A stretch of DNA of 55,783 nucleotides from an uncultured Bacteroides sp. Lineage in GTDB: Bacteria > Bacteroidota > Bacteroidia > Bacteroidales > Bacteroidaceae. The position numbers and the translations under genes are program-made. How positions within the stretch are numbered: the stretch's first letter is position 1; every line of letters starts with the position of its first letter. A model generated the notes under the pieces. That model did no database searches. It was given only the letters and a program-made list of their open reading frames with translations, and was not told the origin of the DNA. The stretch spans positions 1-55,783 of the forward strand of contig CAMOWU010000009.1 of assembly GCA_946628545.1 (NCBI GenBank), given 5' to 3'. Shown one piece after another: positions 8,753-17,760 of this stretch.

Positions 8753-9489
8753 GAAATCTCTGCATAGACATCGGTAACACCCGCACCAAGATTGCCCTGT
8801 TCGACAACGCTCAGGTGACAGGCAACTGGACCATCGACAACGGCCACGACCTTGCCCTAATGGACAAAGCCAAGGATATCGACGGTGCCATGCTCTGCAG
8901 CACGGTGGATGTGGATGAGCACGCGCTTGCTGCATTCCACAGCCTGCCCTGCCCCCTCCGAGAAGTGCTGAGCTGGCGCACCCCCATACCAGTGGAAAAT
9001 CTCTACTCCACCCCCCAGTCCCTTGGCATGGACCGTCTGTCGGCTGTCATCGGAGCCTATGCTTCCCATCCTGGTCACGACATCCTGGTCATCGACAATG
9101 GCACAGCCATCACCTACGACTTCATCAACAGCGCAGGCCAATACCTTGGCGGCAACATCTCCCCTGGCGTGGCTTTGCGCTTCAAGGCCCTTCACGCCTT
9201 CACCGCCCATCTTCCCTTGGTGGAAGAGGACGGTGAACGTCCCCTCTTCGGCATCTCCACCTCCACCGCCATCAGATGCGGTGTAGTAGATGGTGTGAGG
9301 CACGAAATAGAGGGGTTCATCAACTCGATGATAGTTAAATATCCTAATCTTTTGGTTTTTTTAACCGGCGGACACGGATTTGATTTTGCTGTGTCCCTAA
9401 AAAAGCGTATTTTTGCCGACAAATTGTTAGTGCTAAGAGGTCTGGACAGCATTTTACGCCATCTCCAGCCACTTTCCCAACACCCATAA
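8749..9489 (+). CDS. coaX: Type III pantothenate kinase
   Basis: It catalyses the first step of coenzyme A synthesis, ATP-dependent phosphorylation of pantothenate. The 246-residue product begins with the ASKHA phosphate-binding loop IDIGNTRTK (Asp7) and has MDRLSAVIGAY (Asp95-Arg96, the pantothenate-binding GxDR-like element), VIDNGTAITYDF (catalytic Asp116), GGNISPGV and a late TGG motif. Length is usual for CoaX. It overlaps the helicase gene by 4 bp. In Bacteroidales coaX is commonly followed by an outer-membrane protein gene and lptC, as here. Confidence 0.95.
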   Translation: MRNLCIDIGNTRTKIALFDNAQVTGNWTIDNGHDLALMDKAKDIDGAMLCSTVDVDEHALAAFHSLPCPLREVLSWRTPIPVENLYSTPQSLGMDRLSAVIGAYASHPGHDILVIDNGTAITYDFINSAGQYLGGNISPGVALRFKALHAFTAHLPLVEEDGERPLFGISTSTAIRCGVVDGVRHEIEGFINSMIVKYPNLLVFLTGGHGFDFAVSLKKRIFADKLLVLRGLDSILRHLQPLSQHP

Positions 9490-9540
9490 ACGAACTACCG
9501 GCCGCCCTGCGCAGCCAACCAACAGCGAATACAAGACAGA

Positions 9541-10890
9541 ATGAAACAGACTTATCTACTGGCATTGAGCTTCGTGCTGACCCTTATGGTTCAACCTATC
9601 CACTCACAAGTCAACTCCCCTTATTCCCGTTACGGTTTCGGCACAATGACCGACCGCGCGATGGGATTCAACAAAGGTATGGGCGGTGTGGCTCTCGGCT
9701 TTCACAACGGCAAGCAGATCAACACGTCGAACCCCGCTTCCTACGCCTACGTGGATTCCCTCAGCGCGCTCTTCGACCTGGGTTTCTCCATCCAGCACGC
9801 CAACCACAAGATGGGCAACTTGCAACAGAACGCCCAGAATGCCAGTTTCGACTACTTCGCTTTCCAGTTCCGCGGTGCCAAGAACTTAGGTGTGACCCTG
9901 GCTGTTCTTCCCCTGACCCACATCAACTACAGCTTCTCCTCGTCCAAAGAGGTGCTGAAAGAAAACGAGAACTACTCGTCGAACTACGCATTCTCGGGTG
10001 AAGGCGGTGTCCACAAGGCCGTTCTGGGCTTGGGTTGGCGTCCTTTCAAACCCCTCGCCATCGGAGTCAACGGTGCTTTCATCTGGGGCGACTACACCCA
10101 CAACATGAACATGCAGTTCAACGAGTCCAGCGTCTATAACCTGCAGCGCAAGTACAACGCCAACATCAATACCTACAGTGTGGATTTCGGTCTGCAATAT
10201 GACATGAAGTTCACCAAGAAAGACGCCTTGACACTTGGTCTGACCTACGGTCTCGGGCATAAGATCAACAACAAAGCCTACCGCCAAACCAACACGCTCA
10301 ACTCTTCGACAACAATCGCCCAAACTGTTGACACCATCCGCGATGCCTTTGAACTGCCCCACAGCTTTGGCGTGGGTCTCACCTACAGCCACAGCGACAA
10401 ACTCAGGATAGGCGCCGACTTCATCATGGAGCAATGGGGCAAAGCCAAATTCCCATCCCAGGACATGAACACCAACTCAGGCAATACCACACCTTACCAA
10501 TCGACCACCAACCAACTCAACGACATGTGGAAGTTGGCCGCCGGTCTCGACTACTGCCCCAACCGTGAGAGCAGCAAGTTCTTCAGCCACAACATCTACC
10601 GTGTGGGCGCCTTCTACTCCCATTCCTACGCCAAGGCCGACATCACGAACACCATCAGCGACAAACCCTATGAATTGGGAGTGAGCGCAGGCATCGGCAT
10701 TCCCATCACCAACAAGAACATCTGGCACAACTCCCCCTGCCTGAACATCAGTGCCCAGTGGGTACATACGGTCGTTCCCTACCTCAGTGCATCGACCATG
10801 CAGAAAGCCACCCTCAGGGAAAACTACTTCCGCCTGAGTATCGGTCTGACTTTCAACGAGCGTTGGTTCTATAAGTGGAAAGTGCAATAA
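9541..10890 (+). CDS. Outer-membrane beta-barrel protein, unknown function
   Basis: The 449-residue product has a cleavable signal peptide (to about residue 22, ending HSQ) followed by NSPYSRYGFGT, a motif I associate with a Bacteroidales outer-membrane family found next to coaX and lptC. The rest alternates polar and hydrophobic residues with many Tyr, Asn and Gly, as in amphipathic beta-strands, and ends in LSIGLTFNERWFYKWKVQ. FadL-like transporters have a similar GMGGVALG stretch near the N-terminus, so a hydrophobic-substrate channel is possible but unproven. It lies 51 bp after coaX and 6 bp before lptC, so it is almost certainly in the same operon, and a role in envelope biogenesis is an inference from that position. 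Confidence 0.85.
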   Translation: MKQTYLLALSFVLTLMVQPIHSQVNSPYSRYGFGTMTDRAMGFNKGMGGVALGFHNGKQINTSNPASYAYVDSLSALFDLGFSIQHANHKMGNLQQNAQNASFDYFAFQFRGAKNLGVTLAVLPLTHINYSFSSSKEVLKENENYSSNYAFSGEGGVHKAVLGLGWRPFKPLAIGVNGAFIWGDYTHNMNMQFNESSVYNLQRKYNANINTYSVDFGLQYDMKFTKKDALTLGLTYGLGHKINNKAYRQTNTLNSSTTIAQTVDTIRDAFELPHSFGVGLTYSHSDKLRIGADFIMEQWGKAKFPSQDMNTNSGNTTPYQSTTNQLNDMWKLAAGLDYCPNRESSKFFSHNIYRVGAFYSHSYAKADITNTISDKPYELGVSAGIGIPITNKNIWHNSPCLNISAQWVHTVVPYLSASTMQKATLRENYFRLSIGLTFNERWFYKWKVQ

Positions 10891-10896
10891 CAAGAG

Positions 10897-11577
10897 ATGA
10901 AACGACTCCTACCTTTTCTTTTGCTGACATCGATGTTGCTCCTCGCCTGCAGCGAGGAGGAGGGTGAGTATGCCCCAGCCATCGACCAGCGCGATTCCTT
11001 GCCTATCCTGAAATCGCGAGGAGTATCGACACTCATCTCCGACTCCGGCATCATCCGCTACAAGATCATCGCCGAGGAATGGTACATCTACGACCGACGC
11101 AACCCTTCTTTCTGGGCATTCGAGAAAGGCCTGTTCCTGGAGCAGTTCGACGAGGAATACCATGTGAAGGCCTTTGTCAGCGCCGACACCGCTTTCTATT
11201 ATGACAAGATGGAATTGTGGGAGCTTCGTGGACGCGTCCTGGTGAAAAACCTCAAGGGCGAGACCTTCAAGACCTCCCTGTTATACTGGGACCAGCGCAA
11301 ACACGAACTTTACTCCGACCGCTTCATGGAGATCAAAGGTGAGACCCAAGAGCTGTCGGGCTACAACTTCCGTTCCGACGAACGCATGACCCGCTACAGC
11401 ATCCACAGCTCCAAGGGTGCTTTCCCGATGGGCGAGGACAAACCAGTGACTCCCCAGCCCGATGCCCGCACAATGGCAGAATATGCCGACACCACCGCCA
11501 CCTCTGCCGCCACTTCCACCTCCGCGCCCAACAAACCCCGCACAGTGGAAGAATTGAAGAACAACACAACGAAATAG
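10897..11577 (+). CDS. lptC: LPS export protein LptC
   Basis: This is the bitopic or lipid-anchored periplasmic protein that passes LPS from the LptB2FG transporter to LptA. The 226-residue product has a lipoprotein signal (LLAC, Cys18), consistent with the Bacteroidetes form of LptC, then an OstA/LptC beta-jellyroll with the typical alternating strands (region ISDSGIIRYKIIAEEW, then LRGRVLVKNLKGETFKTSLLYWD). A Thr/Ala/Pro-rich tail closes the protein. It lies 6 bp behind the outer-membrane gene. Downstream are an imperfect inverted repeat and the ppiD promoter region. Confidence 0.88.
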   Translation: MKRLLPFLLLTSMLLLACSEEEGEYAPAIDQRDSLPILKSRGVSTLISDSGIIRYKIIAEEWYIYDRRNPSFWAFEKGLFLEQFDEEYHVKAFVSADTAFYYDKMELWELRGRVLVKNLKGETFKTSLLYWDQRKHELYSDRFMEIKGETQELSGYNFRSDERMTRYSIHSSKGAFPMGEDKPVTPQPDARTMAEYADTTATSAATSTSAPNKPRTVEELKNNTTK

Positions 11578-11582
11578 TATTT

Positions 11583-11661
11583 GTCGGGAAAAACTATTGA
11601 AAAAAAAGCGTTTTTCAGTCCTAAAAAGCACTATTTTCACTCCTAAAAGTATTTTTCCGAC
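11583..11661 (+). repeat. Imperfect inverted repeat with an internal CCTAAAA direct repeat, after lptC
   Basis: Arms 11583-11596 and 11648-11661 pair with small mismatches (GTCGG-AAAAA type). Between them CCTAAAA occurs at 11620 and 11642, 22 bp apart. A similar pair, CCTCAAA and CCTCAAT, 21 bp apart, lies at 30030-30057 before glycogen synthase. This could be a terminator or a regulator site. Confidence 0.4.
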
Positions 11662-11746
11662 TAAGTATTGCACTTAATCCGCTTTTTTTTTGTAATTTCG
11701 TACGAAATTTGCGCACGATACCGCCTTGACGACAAATAGGTGGTAT

Positions 11747-11754
11747 TAATTTTG
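11747..11754 (+). promoter_or_regulatory. Probable -7 box for the ppiD-like gene
   Basis: TAATTTTG at 11747-11754 matches TAnnTTTG. Upstream only a weak TTG (11726-11728) is near the right distance. It would give a leader of about 100 nt. Confidence 0.45.
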
Positions 11755-11860
11755 TGGGTAAGGGAGCTGTTCCGAACACTCGCCACCCCTCAAAATCACA
11801 GCGCAGACAGCATCCTTTTCAGTGGAAAAATAATAAAAATTAAAAATATCAACAAACAAA

Positions 11861-14008
11861 ATGGCAGTTTTACAAAAAATCAGAAAAAGACAGATATTGC
11901 TCGTGTCAGCAATAGCAGCAGGTCTTCTTTTCTTCATCTTGGAAGCAGCTATGGAGAGTTTGCCCTCCTTGCTGAATCAGAACAAAATCAATGTAGGCGA
12001 AGTGAACGGTGAGAAGCTCACCACTCAGGACTACCAGAATCTGATTGACGAGATTCAGACAGTTTATGAAGTCCAGGGCCAGCCTACCAGCGGTGAGGAT
12101 GCCTTGAACCGCATCAAGGACGAGGCATGGAACAACTTCATCCAGAACCAGCTTATCCAGAAAGAGTGCGAGCAGCTGGGTCTTGCAGTGAGCGACGAAG
12201 AAGTACAGGAAATGCTGAGAGAAGGCCAGAGCGCATTGCTCCAGATTCCGATGTTCATGAACCAGCAGACCGGTCGCTACGACTACTCCATCATCCAGAA
12301 CTTCATCACTCAGTACAATGAGATGAAGTCGAGCGGTCAGCAGATGCCCGACGAGGTGGAGAAGATCTACAAATACTACGCATTTGCTCAGCGCACCCTT
12401 CGCCAGCAGGCTTTGATGAACAAATATCAGACACTTTTTACCCAGTGCCTCCGTTCAAACCCTGTAGAAGCCAAGCAGGCCTTCGATGAGCAGTCGAGCA
12501 CAAGCGATATCCTTCTTGCCACTATTCCCGCCTCGAGCATCGAAGACAACAAGGTGGAAGTGAGCGACAAGGACATCCAGGCCAAATACAACGAGAACAA
12601 AGAGCAGTACAAGCAGTATGTTGAGACCCGCGACATCCGCTATATCGATGTACCTGTGAAAGCCAGCAACGCCGACATCGCACAGTTGGAGAAAGAGATG
12701 AAGGCCAGTGCCGACGCTCTTCGCGCCGCTGCTACAGAGAAAGAAGTGGAACTGGCCATGAAGAACTCTGAGACAGAATTCCGCTACACCAATCTGCTGA
12801 AGAGCAAGAACGCTTTCCCAATGGCTATCGCCAACCGCATCGACTCTGTAGCCGTTGGCACAACCACTACTCCAGTGCTCGATCCCGCCACCAACAGCTA
12901 CTATGCTTTCCGTCTTGTGGACCGCGTACAGCAGGCCGACTCAGTGTTGATCCGTCAGATTGGTGTTCCTGGAGCTGACGAGAAGGTCATCGCCAAGACC
13001 GCCGACAGTATCTTCAACGCCATTCAGGCAGGCGCCAACTTCAAAGAAGTAGCCAAGAAATACAATCAGACAGCCGACTCTGCATGGATTACGACTGCCA
13101 GTTTCGAGAATGCACAGATCGATGCAGACAACCTGAACTTCCTTAAAACCATCTACGACATGCAGGCAGGACAGGTGAAGAAGATCAGTCTGAGCAATGG
13201 TGCCACCGCTATCGTAAAGGTAGAGCAGACCAAGCACCCCATCACCAAATACAATGTTGCAGCTATCGTTCGTGAAGTACGCTTCAGCGATAACACCTAC
13301 AATGAGACTTTGAACAAACTGAGTTCATTCCTTGCTGAGAACAAGACCGTTGAAGCCATCACCGCCAATGCAGAGAAGAACGGTTACCATTTCCTCGACC
13401 TGAACGACATCACCAGCAATGGTCACAGCATTGCAGGTGTGCACAACACCCGCGACGCCATCAAGTGGTTGTTTGAGGATGCCAAGCCAGGTCAGGTGTC
13501 ACAGCTCTACGAGTGCGGCGACCAAGACCACTTCATGGTAGTGAGCCTGACAGGTATCAACAAGGCAGGTTACCGCGACATCAACAAACTGAAGGACATT
13601 CTGAAAGAGGAAGTACTTGTTGACAAGAAACTCGCTTTGATCTCCGAAAAGGCCAAGGGTGTGACCACTATGCAGGCTGCCCAGAAGTTGGAGAATGCCA
13701 AGATCGACACGATTCGTGGCATCAGTTTCAACAACCCCACTTTCGTTCCTTCCACTTCTGCCAGCGAGCCTATCATCAGCGCCAGCGCAAGCAAGGCTGA
13801 GAAAGGAAAGTTCGTAGGCCCACTGAAGGGCAACACAGGCATCTACTTCTTCCAGGTGCTCAACAAGAGCAAGAAGAGCGACAAGTTTGATGCCAAGACT
13901 GAGAAATCAACATTGGCCAACAGGAACATGCAGTATGCTGCAGGCAACGTGATCAACGTTCTTTACCTCAACGCCAATGTGAAAGACCAACGCTACATCT
14001 ATTTCTAA
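11861..14008 (+). CDS. PpiD/SurA-like membrane-anchored peptidyl-prolyl isomerase
   Basis: This is a periplasmic folding factor anchored in the inner membrane, expected to assist proteins leaving the Sec translocon. The 715-residue product starts with a short basic segment, one membrane helix (about 13-33), then a SurA-N-like chaperone region (about 45-210, VGEVNGEKLTTQDYQNLI) and a long periplasmic part with one parvulin-like region around 345-450 and a second, more divergent one around 510-600. Overall size and single N-terminal anchor fit PpiD. Catalytic competence of the parvulin domains cannot be judged by eye, since PpiD homologues are often inactive. A strong terminator follows. Confidence 0.88.
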   Translation: MAVLQKIRKRQILLVSAIAAGLLFFILEAAMESLPSLLNQNKINVGEVNGEKLTTQDYQNLIDEIQTVYEVQGQPTSGEDALNRIKDEAWNNFIQNQLIQKECEQLGLAVSDEEVQEMLREGQSALLQIPMFMNQQTGRYDYSIIQNFITQYNEMKSSGQQMPDEVEKIYKYYAFAQRTLRQQALMNKYQTLFTQCLRSNPVEAKQAFDEQSSTSDILLATIPASSIEDNKVEVSDKDIQAKYNENKEQYKQYVETRDIRYIDVPVKASNADIAQLEKEMKASADALRAAATEKEVELAMKNSETEFRYTNLLKSKNAFPMAIANRIDSVAVGTTTTPVLDPATNSYYAFRLVDRVQQADSVLIRQIGVPGADEKVIAKTADSIFNAIQAGANFKEVAKKYNQTADSAWITTASFENAQIDADNLNFLKTIYDMQAGQVKKISLSNGATAIVKVEQTKHPITKYNVAAIVREVRFSDNTYNETLNKLSSFLAENKTVEAITANAEKNGYHFLDLNDITSNGHSIAGVHNTRDAIKWLFEDAKPGQVSQLYECGDQDHFMVVSLTGINKAGYRDINKLKDILKEEVLVDKKLALISEKAKGVTTMQAAQKLENAKIDTIRGISFNNPTFVPSTSASEPIISASASKAEKGKFVGPLKGNTGIYFFQVLNKSKKSDKFDAKTEKSTLANRNMQYAAGNVINVLYLNANVKDQRYIYF

Positions 14009-14040
14009 AAATAACACACAACTAACAAAACCAATGGGAA

Positions 14041-14072
14041 AGGGATTGCACGTGAGTGCAATCCCTTTTTTT
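14041..14072 (+). terminator. Strong rho-independent terminator after ppiD
   Basis: A perfect 11-bp stem (14041-14051 with 14056-14066), a GTGA loop and a run of seven T. Confidence 0.9.
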
Positions 14073-14149
14073 ATGGTTATGGGTTATTGAGAGACCCCTC
14101 GCGCGGAACGCTCGGGCACACAACCTCAACGTTATTGAAGGGGGGGGGC

Positions 14150-14169
14150 GGACGCGACACGTCGCGTCC
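14150..14169 (+). repeat. REP palindrome copy 1, abutting the MBL gene
   Basis: GGACGCGACACGTCGCGTCC, with 9-bp arms around AC. The flanking CTAC on the plus strand is part of the repeat, and its CTA is the stop codon (TAG, minus strand) of the hydrolase gene ending at 14170. A run of nine G precedes it. Confidence 0.9.
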
Positions 14170-14943
14170 CTACTGGAAATCGATGGAGAGACCATCGTAG
14201 GCGTAATGGACGGATGGAGGCAACGTCTGATCGACTACGGCGTGAAGTCCCATCTCATGACACATGTGGATGAGATAGGTTTGTTTGGCATTCAGTTTCT
14301 CTGCCATTGCAAGTGCTTCCTCAAGTGTCTGATGTGTGGGATGAGTTTTTTGTGGTCTCAAAGCGTTTTCCACGAGAAGCTTGGCGTCTTTGGCATACTC
14401 AACCTCCGATTCAGGCAGTTGACTCATGTCGGTGATATATACAAGGTCGTTGATACGGAATCCCAAAATGGGTAATTTACCGTGCATCACTCTGAATGGA
14501 GTGATGGTCATGTTGCCGACGGTAAAAGTCTCGTGTGGTTCAGCCACATGCATATTGAGTGCAGGCACACCCGCATACCGTTGCTCTTTAGGTAGAAAAC
14601 AATAGGGCATGCGCTGGATGAGATGTTTGGCACAAAACTCATCGGCATATATATCCACTTCCCCAAAGAATGAAGCTGGCCTGAGGTCGTCGATACCATC
14701 GACATGGTCGGAATGTTCATGTGTGATGAGTATGGCGTCGAAAGAGCGATCAACATCGATGTTGAGCATCTGCTGCCGGAAGTCCGGACCACAGTCGATG
14801 AGTATGCGCGTATCGCCTTCCTCTACAATGGCCGACGTGCGCAAACGCCGGTCACGTGGGTCGAGAGATGTGCATACCTCGCAATGACAGCCTATCATCG
14901 GAACACCAATGGATGTACCCGTGCCTAAGAATGTGACTCGCAT
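14170..14943 (-). CDS. PhnP-like MBL-fold metal-dependent hydrolase
   Basis: This is a metallo-beta-lactamase fold enzyme, probably a phosphodiesterase. The 257-residue product has the metal ligands in THEHSDHVDG (His75, His77, Asp79, His80), a later VMHGK and a C-terminal IHMCHEMG. An extra GCHCEVC at 18-24 matches the structural zinc site of PhnP (cyclic phosphate dihydrolase), which most relatives lack. There are no C-P lyase genes nearby, so the substrate is open. It begins 29 bp after murB and shares its operon. The stop codon is contributed by a REP element, so the last residues could differ from those of relatives. Confidence 0.88.
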   Translation of the reverse strand: MRVTFLGTGTSIGVPMIGCHCEVCTSLDPRDRRLRTSAIVEEGDTRILIDCGPDFRQQMLNIDVDRSFDAILITHEHSDHVDGIDDLRPASFFGEVDIYADEFCAKHLIQRMPYCFLPKEQRYAGVPALNMHVAEPHETFTVGNMTITPFRVMHGKLPILGFRINDLVYITDMSQLPESEVEYAKDAKLLVENALRPQKTHPTHQTLEEALAMAEKLNAKQTYLIHMCHEMGLHAVVDQTLPPSVHYAYDGLSIDFQ

Positions 14944-14972
14944 GTGATTATTGGGTTATGGGAGGGGAGTTG

Positions 14973-15974
14973 TTAGATGATGTTTACTTCGGGGGAGATG
15001 GTGACAGCGAACTTCTGATAGACATCTTGGCAGATGGTGTTGCAGAGCTGGAGTATCTCCTGTCCTGTGGCTCCACCAAGATTGACCAACACAAGTGCCT
15101 GGAGGGGATTCACTCCCGCCTTCCCCAGATTCTTTCCTTTCCATCCGCATTGTTCGATCATCCACCCAGCGGGAATCTTCACTCCATTTTCCACCTCATA
15201 ATAAGGCATAGAAGGGTACTTTTGGAGCAGACGCTGGAATACCTCACGGTCAACTACAGGATTCTTGAAAAAGCTACCTGCATTGCCCTGAACCTTTGGG
15301 TCGGGCAGTTTGGACTTCCTGATGCGAATAATGGTATCTCTGACCAAAGCAGGAGTGACGGCTTCAGTATTTGTCAGTTCCCGACGTATATTACCATAAT
15401 CGAGATGAGGAGTGAACGTTTTGTTGAGCCGATAGGTGACATAAGTGACAGCATACTTGTTCTTCAACTCCTGTTTGAAGATGCTCTGTCGATAGCCGTA
15501 GCGACACTCTCCTACGTTGAACACCCGTGGTTGACCTGTCTGCAGGTCAATCGTTTCGACGAGAACGATGAGGTCCTTGACTTCCACTCCGTATGCCCCG
15601 ATATTCTGCACAGCCGAAGCACCGACTTCTCCTGGGATGAGCGACAGGTTCTCTGCCCCCGACAGACCTTGCTGGATGGTATATGCCACCACATCGTCCC
15701 ATATTTCTGCAGCTCCCACACGAATGCAGCAGTGATCATCAGTATCTTCCACCACCTCTATGCCTTTGATGGCAGAATGGAGGATGATGCCTTTGAAGTC
15801 GCTGGTGAAGAGCAGGTTGCTTCCTCCTCCGATATGGAGGTATGGCGTTTGCTGAATACAAGGTATCACTTGTCGCAGTTCCTCTTCTGAACTGTATTCG
15901 ATGAATCTATCGGCAAGGGCATCAATACCAAAGGTATTGTATGGAAGCAGATGACAATGACGGATATCAATCAT
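14973..15974 (-). CDS. murB: UDP-N-acetylenolpyruvoylglucosamine reductase
   Basis: This cytoplasmic flavoenzyme reduces UDP-GlcNAc-enolpyruvate to UDP-MurNAc in peptidoglycan synthesis. The 333-residue product shows the FAD-binding LHIGGGSNLLFT, IPGEVGASAVQNIGAYG, the type I signature YGYRQSIFK with the active-site Tyr/Arg, GNAGSFFKNP with the catalytic Ser, and the terminal Glu in SPEVNII. The start at 15974 (MIDIRHCHLLPYNTFG) is chosen because it fits E. coli MurB. A longer start at 16019 would overlap the upstream gene by 28 bp. It lies between a lipoprotein gene and the PhnP-like hydrolase in one minus-strand operon. Confidence 0.96.
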   Translation of the reverse strand: MIDIRHCHLLPYNTFGIDALADRFIEYSSEEELRQVIPCIQQTPYLHIGGGSNLLFTSDFKGIILHSAIKGIEVVEDTDDHCCIRVGAAEIWDDVVAYTIQQGLSGAENLSLIPGEVGASAVQNIGAYGVEVKDLIVLVETIDLQTGQPRVFNVGECRYGYRQSIFKQELKNKYAVTYVTYRLNKTFTPHLDYGNIRRELTNTEAVTPALVRDTIIRIRKSKLPDPKVQGNAGSFFKNPVVDREVFQRLLQKYPSMPYYEVENGVKIPAGWMIEQCGWKGKNLGKAGVNPLQALVLVNLGGATGQEILQLCNTICQDVYQKFAVTISPEVNII

Positions 15975-15991
15975 GCGGAGAGTTTTTATGG

Positions 15992-16873
15992 TCAGTTTTC
16001 GATTTCGACGAGTTGCCACTCACCGTATTTACGGAAGGTGTATTTCACAAAAAGGCTGTTGCTCACTCCTTGAACGAGTAGATGTTTGACGTTTTCGCTG
16101 AAATAGGCTTGTCCGTATTCTATATTGACCAACACATCCTTGGGAAGTGGCATTTCCTTAGTGAGTTCAAACCAATCATCGAGAGTCAGTTCCTCTACCC
16201 CTCCATCTATGTTTTCTTCCTCTTCCGAGTAATCGCTTTCTCCGTCCTGTGGAATCTTGAAGGGCAGTGGGTTGGCGATATTTTCCCTTTGGAAAAGCGA
16301 ATCGCTACTGAATCGGCAATAGAAATCGAGGAAACTACCATTGGGCGTATCGTCAGTAGATAGTTTTTCCAAAGCAGTGAGCATCCATTGTCCATTGACT
16401 CTTGCAAACTTGTACTTGTCGATTTTCCTTTCGTTGAGATGGATCCATTCGACATTGACGGTGTTGACCGATGTGTCTTTTTTCAGTTCCAGTTCCTCAT
16501 CGCGTTCATAGATGGTGGTATAGTATTCATGAGAAGTGAACACATTGTCTTCATTCCATTCCTTGAGTGTGAGTGCGTTGACGGAGTCTTCTCCCTCCAC
16601 TTTCAACGGAAAAGTCACCCTTGATGTTTGGAACTTGGGATTGGAAACGAAATTGAAGAAGAAATCGTCGAAAAGTTCGTCGGCAGCTTTAGGCAAAGGA
16701 GTTTCCTCAAAAAGTTGCAATTCTTCTGTTTCTTCAACTTTTTCAATGGAATCGCTCACTTCTTCGCTTTCCTCTCCCATATTAGCGATTTTCACTCCAT
16801 TGGAGAGGTCGCAAGATGAGAATTGCAAAGAACTGACTGTCAATAGGATGCCTAAACGCGCAAACTTTTTCAT
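15992..16873 (-). CDS. Hypothetical lipoprotein (DUF4348-like)
   Basis: The 293-residue product has a lipoprotein signal ending FSSC (Cys21), a Glu/Ser-rich linker to about residue 60, then two similar-looking alpha/beta segments (DDFFFNFVSNPKFQTSRV near 68 and FLDFYCRFSSDSLFQREN later), each followed by YxFxxxxGxW-type strands. This arrangement recalls the Bacteroidetes DUF4348 family, but that is from memory. It is first in the operon with murB, driven by a well-matched promoter at 16908-16938, so its expression is tied to cell-wall synthesis. No catalytic motif is visible. Confidence 0.8.
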   Translation of the reverse strand: MKKFARLGILLTVSSLQFSSCDLSNGVKIANMGEESEEVSDSIEKVEETEELQLFEETPLPKAADELFDDFFFNFVSNPKFQTSRVTFPLKVEGEDSVNALTLKEWNEDNVFTSHEYYTTIYERDEELELKKDTSVNTVNVEWIHLNERKIDKYKFARVNGQWMLTALEKLSTDDTPNGSFLDFYCRFSSDSLFQRENIANPLPFKIPQDGESDYSEEEENIDGGVEELTLDDWFELTKEMPLPKDVLVNIEYGQAYFSENVKHLLVQGVSNSLFVKYTFRKYGEWQLVEIEN

Positions 16874-16907
16874 TTGTCAAAATCAAACATTGCATTTTTT
16901 GAACATG

Positions 16908-16938
16908 CAAAGTTACGATTAAGTGAGCAAAAAACCAA
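16908..16938 (-). promoter_or_regulatory. Promoter of the lipoprotein-murB-hydrolase operon
   Basis: On the minus strand TTTG (16938-16935), a 19-bp spacer and TAACTTTG (16915-16908). The leader is about 30 nt. Confidence 0.75.
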
Positions 16939-17036
16939 ATTTTGGAACAGCGAAAGCAGAGGGAGAGAATTTTTCACTCTGCTGAGTCGTGACAAAATTC
17001 GACTGAAAGTCAAACTTGTTTGAGTTTATTCTGTAG

Positions 17037-17056
17037 GGACGCGACGTGTCGCGTCC
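17037..17056 (+). repeat. REP palindrome copy 2, downstream of the RAYT gene
   Basis: GGACGCGACGTGTCGCGTCC preceded by GTAG, the inverse orientation to copies 4 and 5. It lies 41 bp beyond the transposase stop codon, so the gene is bracketed by palindromes facing each other. Confidence 0.9.
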
Positions 17057-17097
17057 GACAACACCCACTGTCGCTCATTCATTATAGTCTCTCCAAT

Positions 17098-17649
17098 TTA
17101 TGTATAGAAACAATCCAGAGTCCAATTAGCAACATTATTTTTAATGTATTGAGCTATTTGATTGCCATCCGTAATACCTCTGACAAGATGGTCATGATAT
17201 CGAGGTTGCCATTTGAAATTGATGTTACACTTATTGGCATACCTGGTAATCGAGGCTTTTATCTGTCCTATAAAAGTAGATAAAACAGGATTAGAAGTAT
17301 CGTGATTATTTCCAACTTTATTCAACATCCGTTCTTTTGCAGTGGGGATACACCTGTTAGCATTGATGACATCTTCAGGATGAGCAATGCGAATAATAGC
17401 ATGAAAATGGTTTGGCATTACCGTATAAATTGGAATAGTAACATGCGGATGATGCTCACTCACATTCCTTAACTCATGGTCCAATTCTTCCCCTATTTGG
17501 TTAAAATACATGACGCCATTTATAATCTCCCCAAAATAATGAATTTTATCTTTCGTACATACCGTCACAAAATAATCACCATTGTTGTAGTCAATGAATG
17601 AAGCACGAGGACTTTTACGATGAGGGAATATGGTGTTGTCGTTCGACAT
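17098..17649 (-). CDS. REP-associated tyrosine transposase (RAYT, Y1/IS200-like)
   Basis: This is a single-strand DNA transposase-like enzyme that recognises and may mobilise REP palindromes. The 183-residue product has the HUH pair in VMPNHFHAII and the late QYIKNN segment, whose Tyr is the expected nucleophile, followed by the NW that is frequent in this family. The start is set at 17649 (MSNDNTIFPHRKS). The frame is open further upstream, but there it reads through REP copy 3 and gives repeat-coded residues (MCMDATRRVH). Palindromes flank the gene on both sides and recur at 14150 and 29593. The product seems full length and intact. Confidence 0.93.
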   Translation of the reverse strand: MSNDNTIFPHRKSPRASFIDYNNGDYFVTVCTKDKIHYFGEIINGVMYFNQIGEELDHELRNVSEHHPHVTIPIYTVMPNHFHAIIRIAHPEDVINANRCIPTAKERMLNKVGNNHDTSNPVLSTFIGQIKASITRYANKCNINFKWQPRYHDHLVRGITDGNQIAQYIKNNVANWTLDCFYT

Positions 17650-17675
17650 AAGAATGGATTTACGAATGGATATGT

Positions 17676-17695
17676 GGACGCGTCGCGTCGCGTCC
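17676..17695 (+). repeat. REP palindrome copy 3, variant, at the 5' end of the RAYT gene
   Basis: GGACGCGTCGCGTCGCGTCC differs from the others in the loop. It sits 27 bp upstream of the chosen RAYT start, where it could form a hairpin in the transcript leader. Confidence 0.85.
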
Positions 17696-17731
17696 ATACA
17701 CAATTAGAAGATCATACGTGCATGTGTGGGC

Positions 17732-17751
17732 GGACGCGACACGTCGCGTCC
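17732..17751 (+). repeat. REP palindrome copy 4
   Basis: GGACGCGACACGTCGCGTCC followed by CTACAGG, the same orientation as copy 5. Confidence 0.9.
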
Positions 17752-17760
17752 CTACAGGGC

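Noticed and set aside
14958-15890. 310-codon plus-strand frame over murB
   Set aside because: murB on the other strand has all catalytic motifs; the plus-strand frame shows none.
17650-17703. Longer RAYT start
   Set aside because: The added 18 residues are translated REP palindrome and flank sequence.
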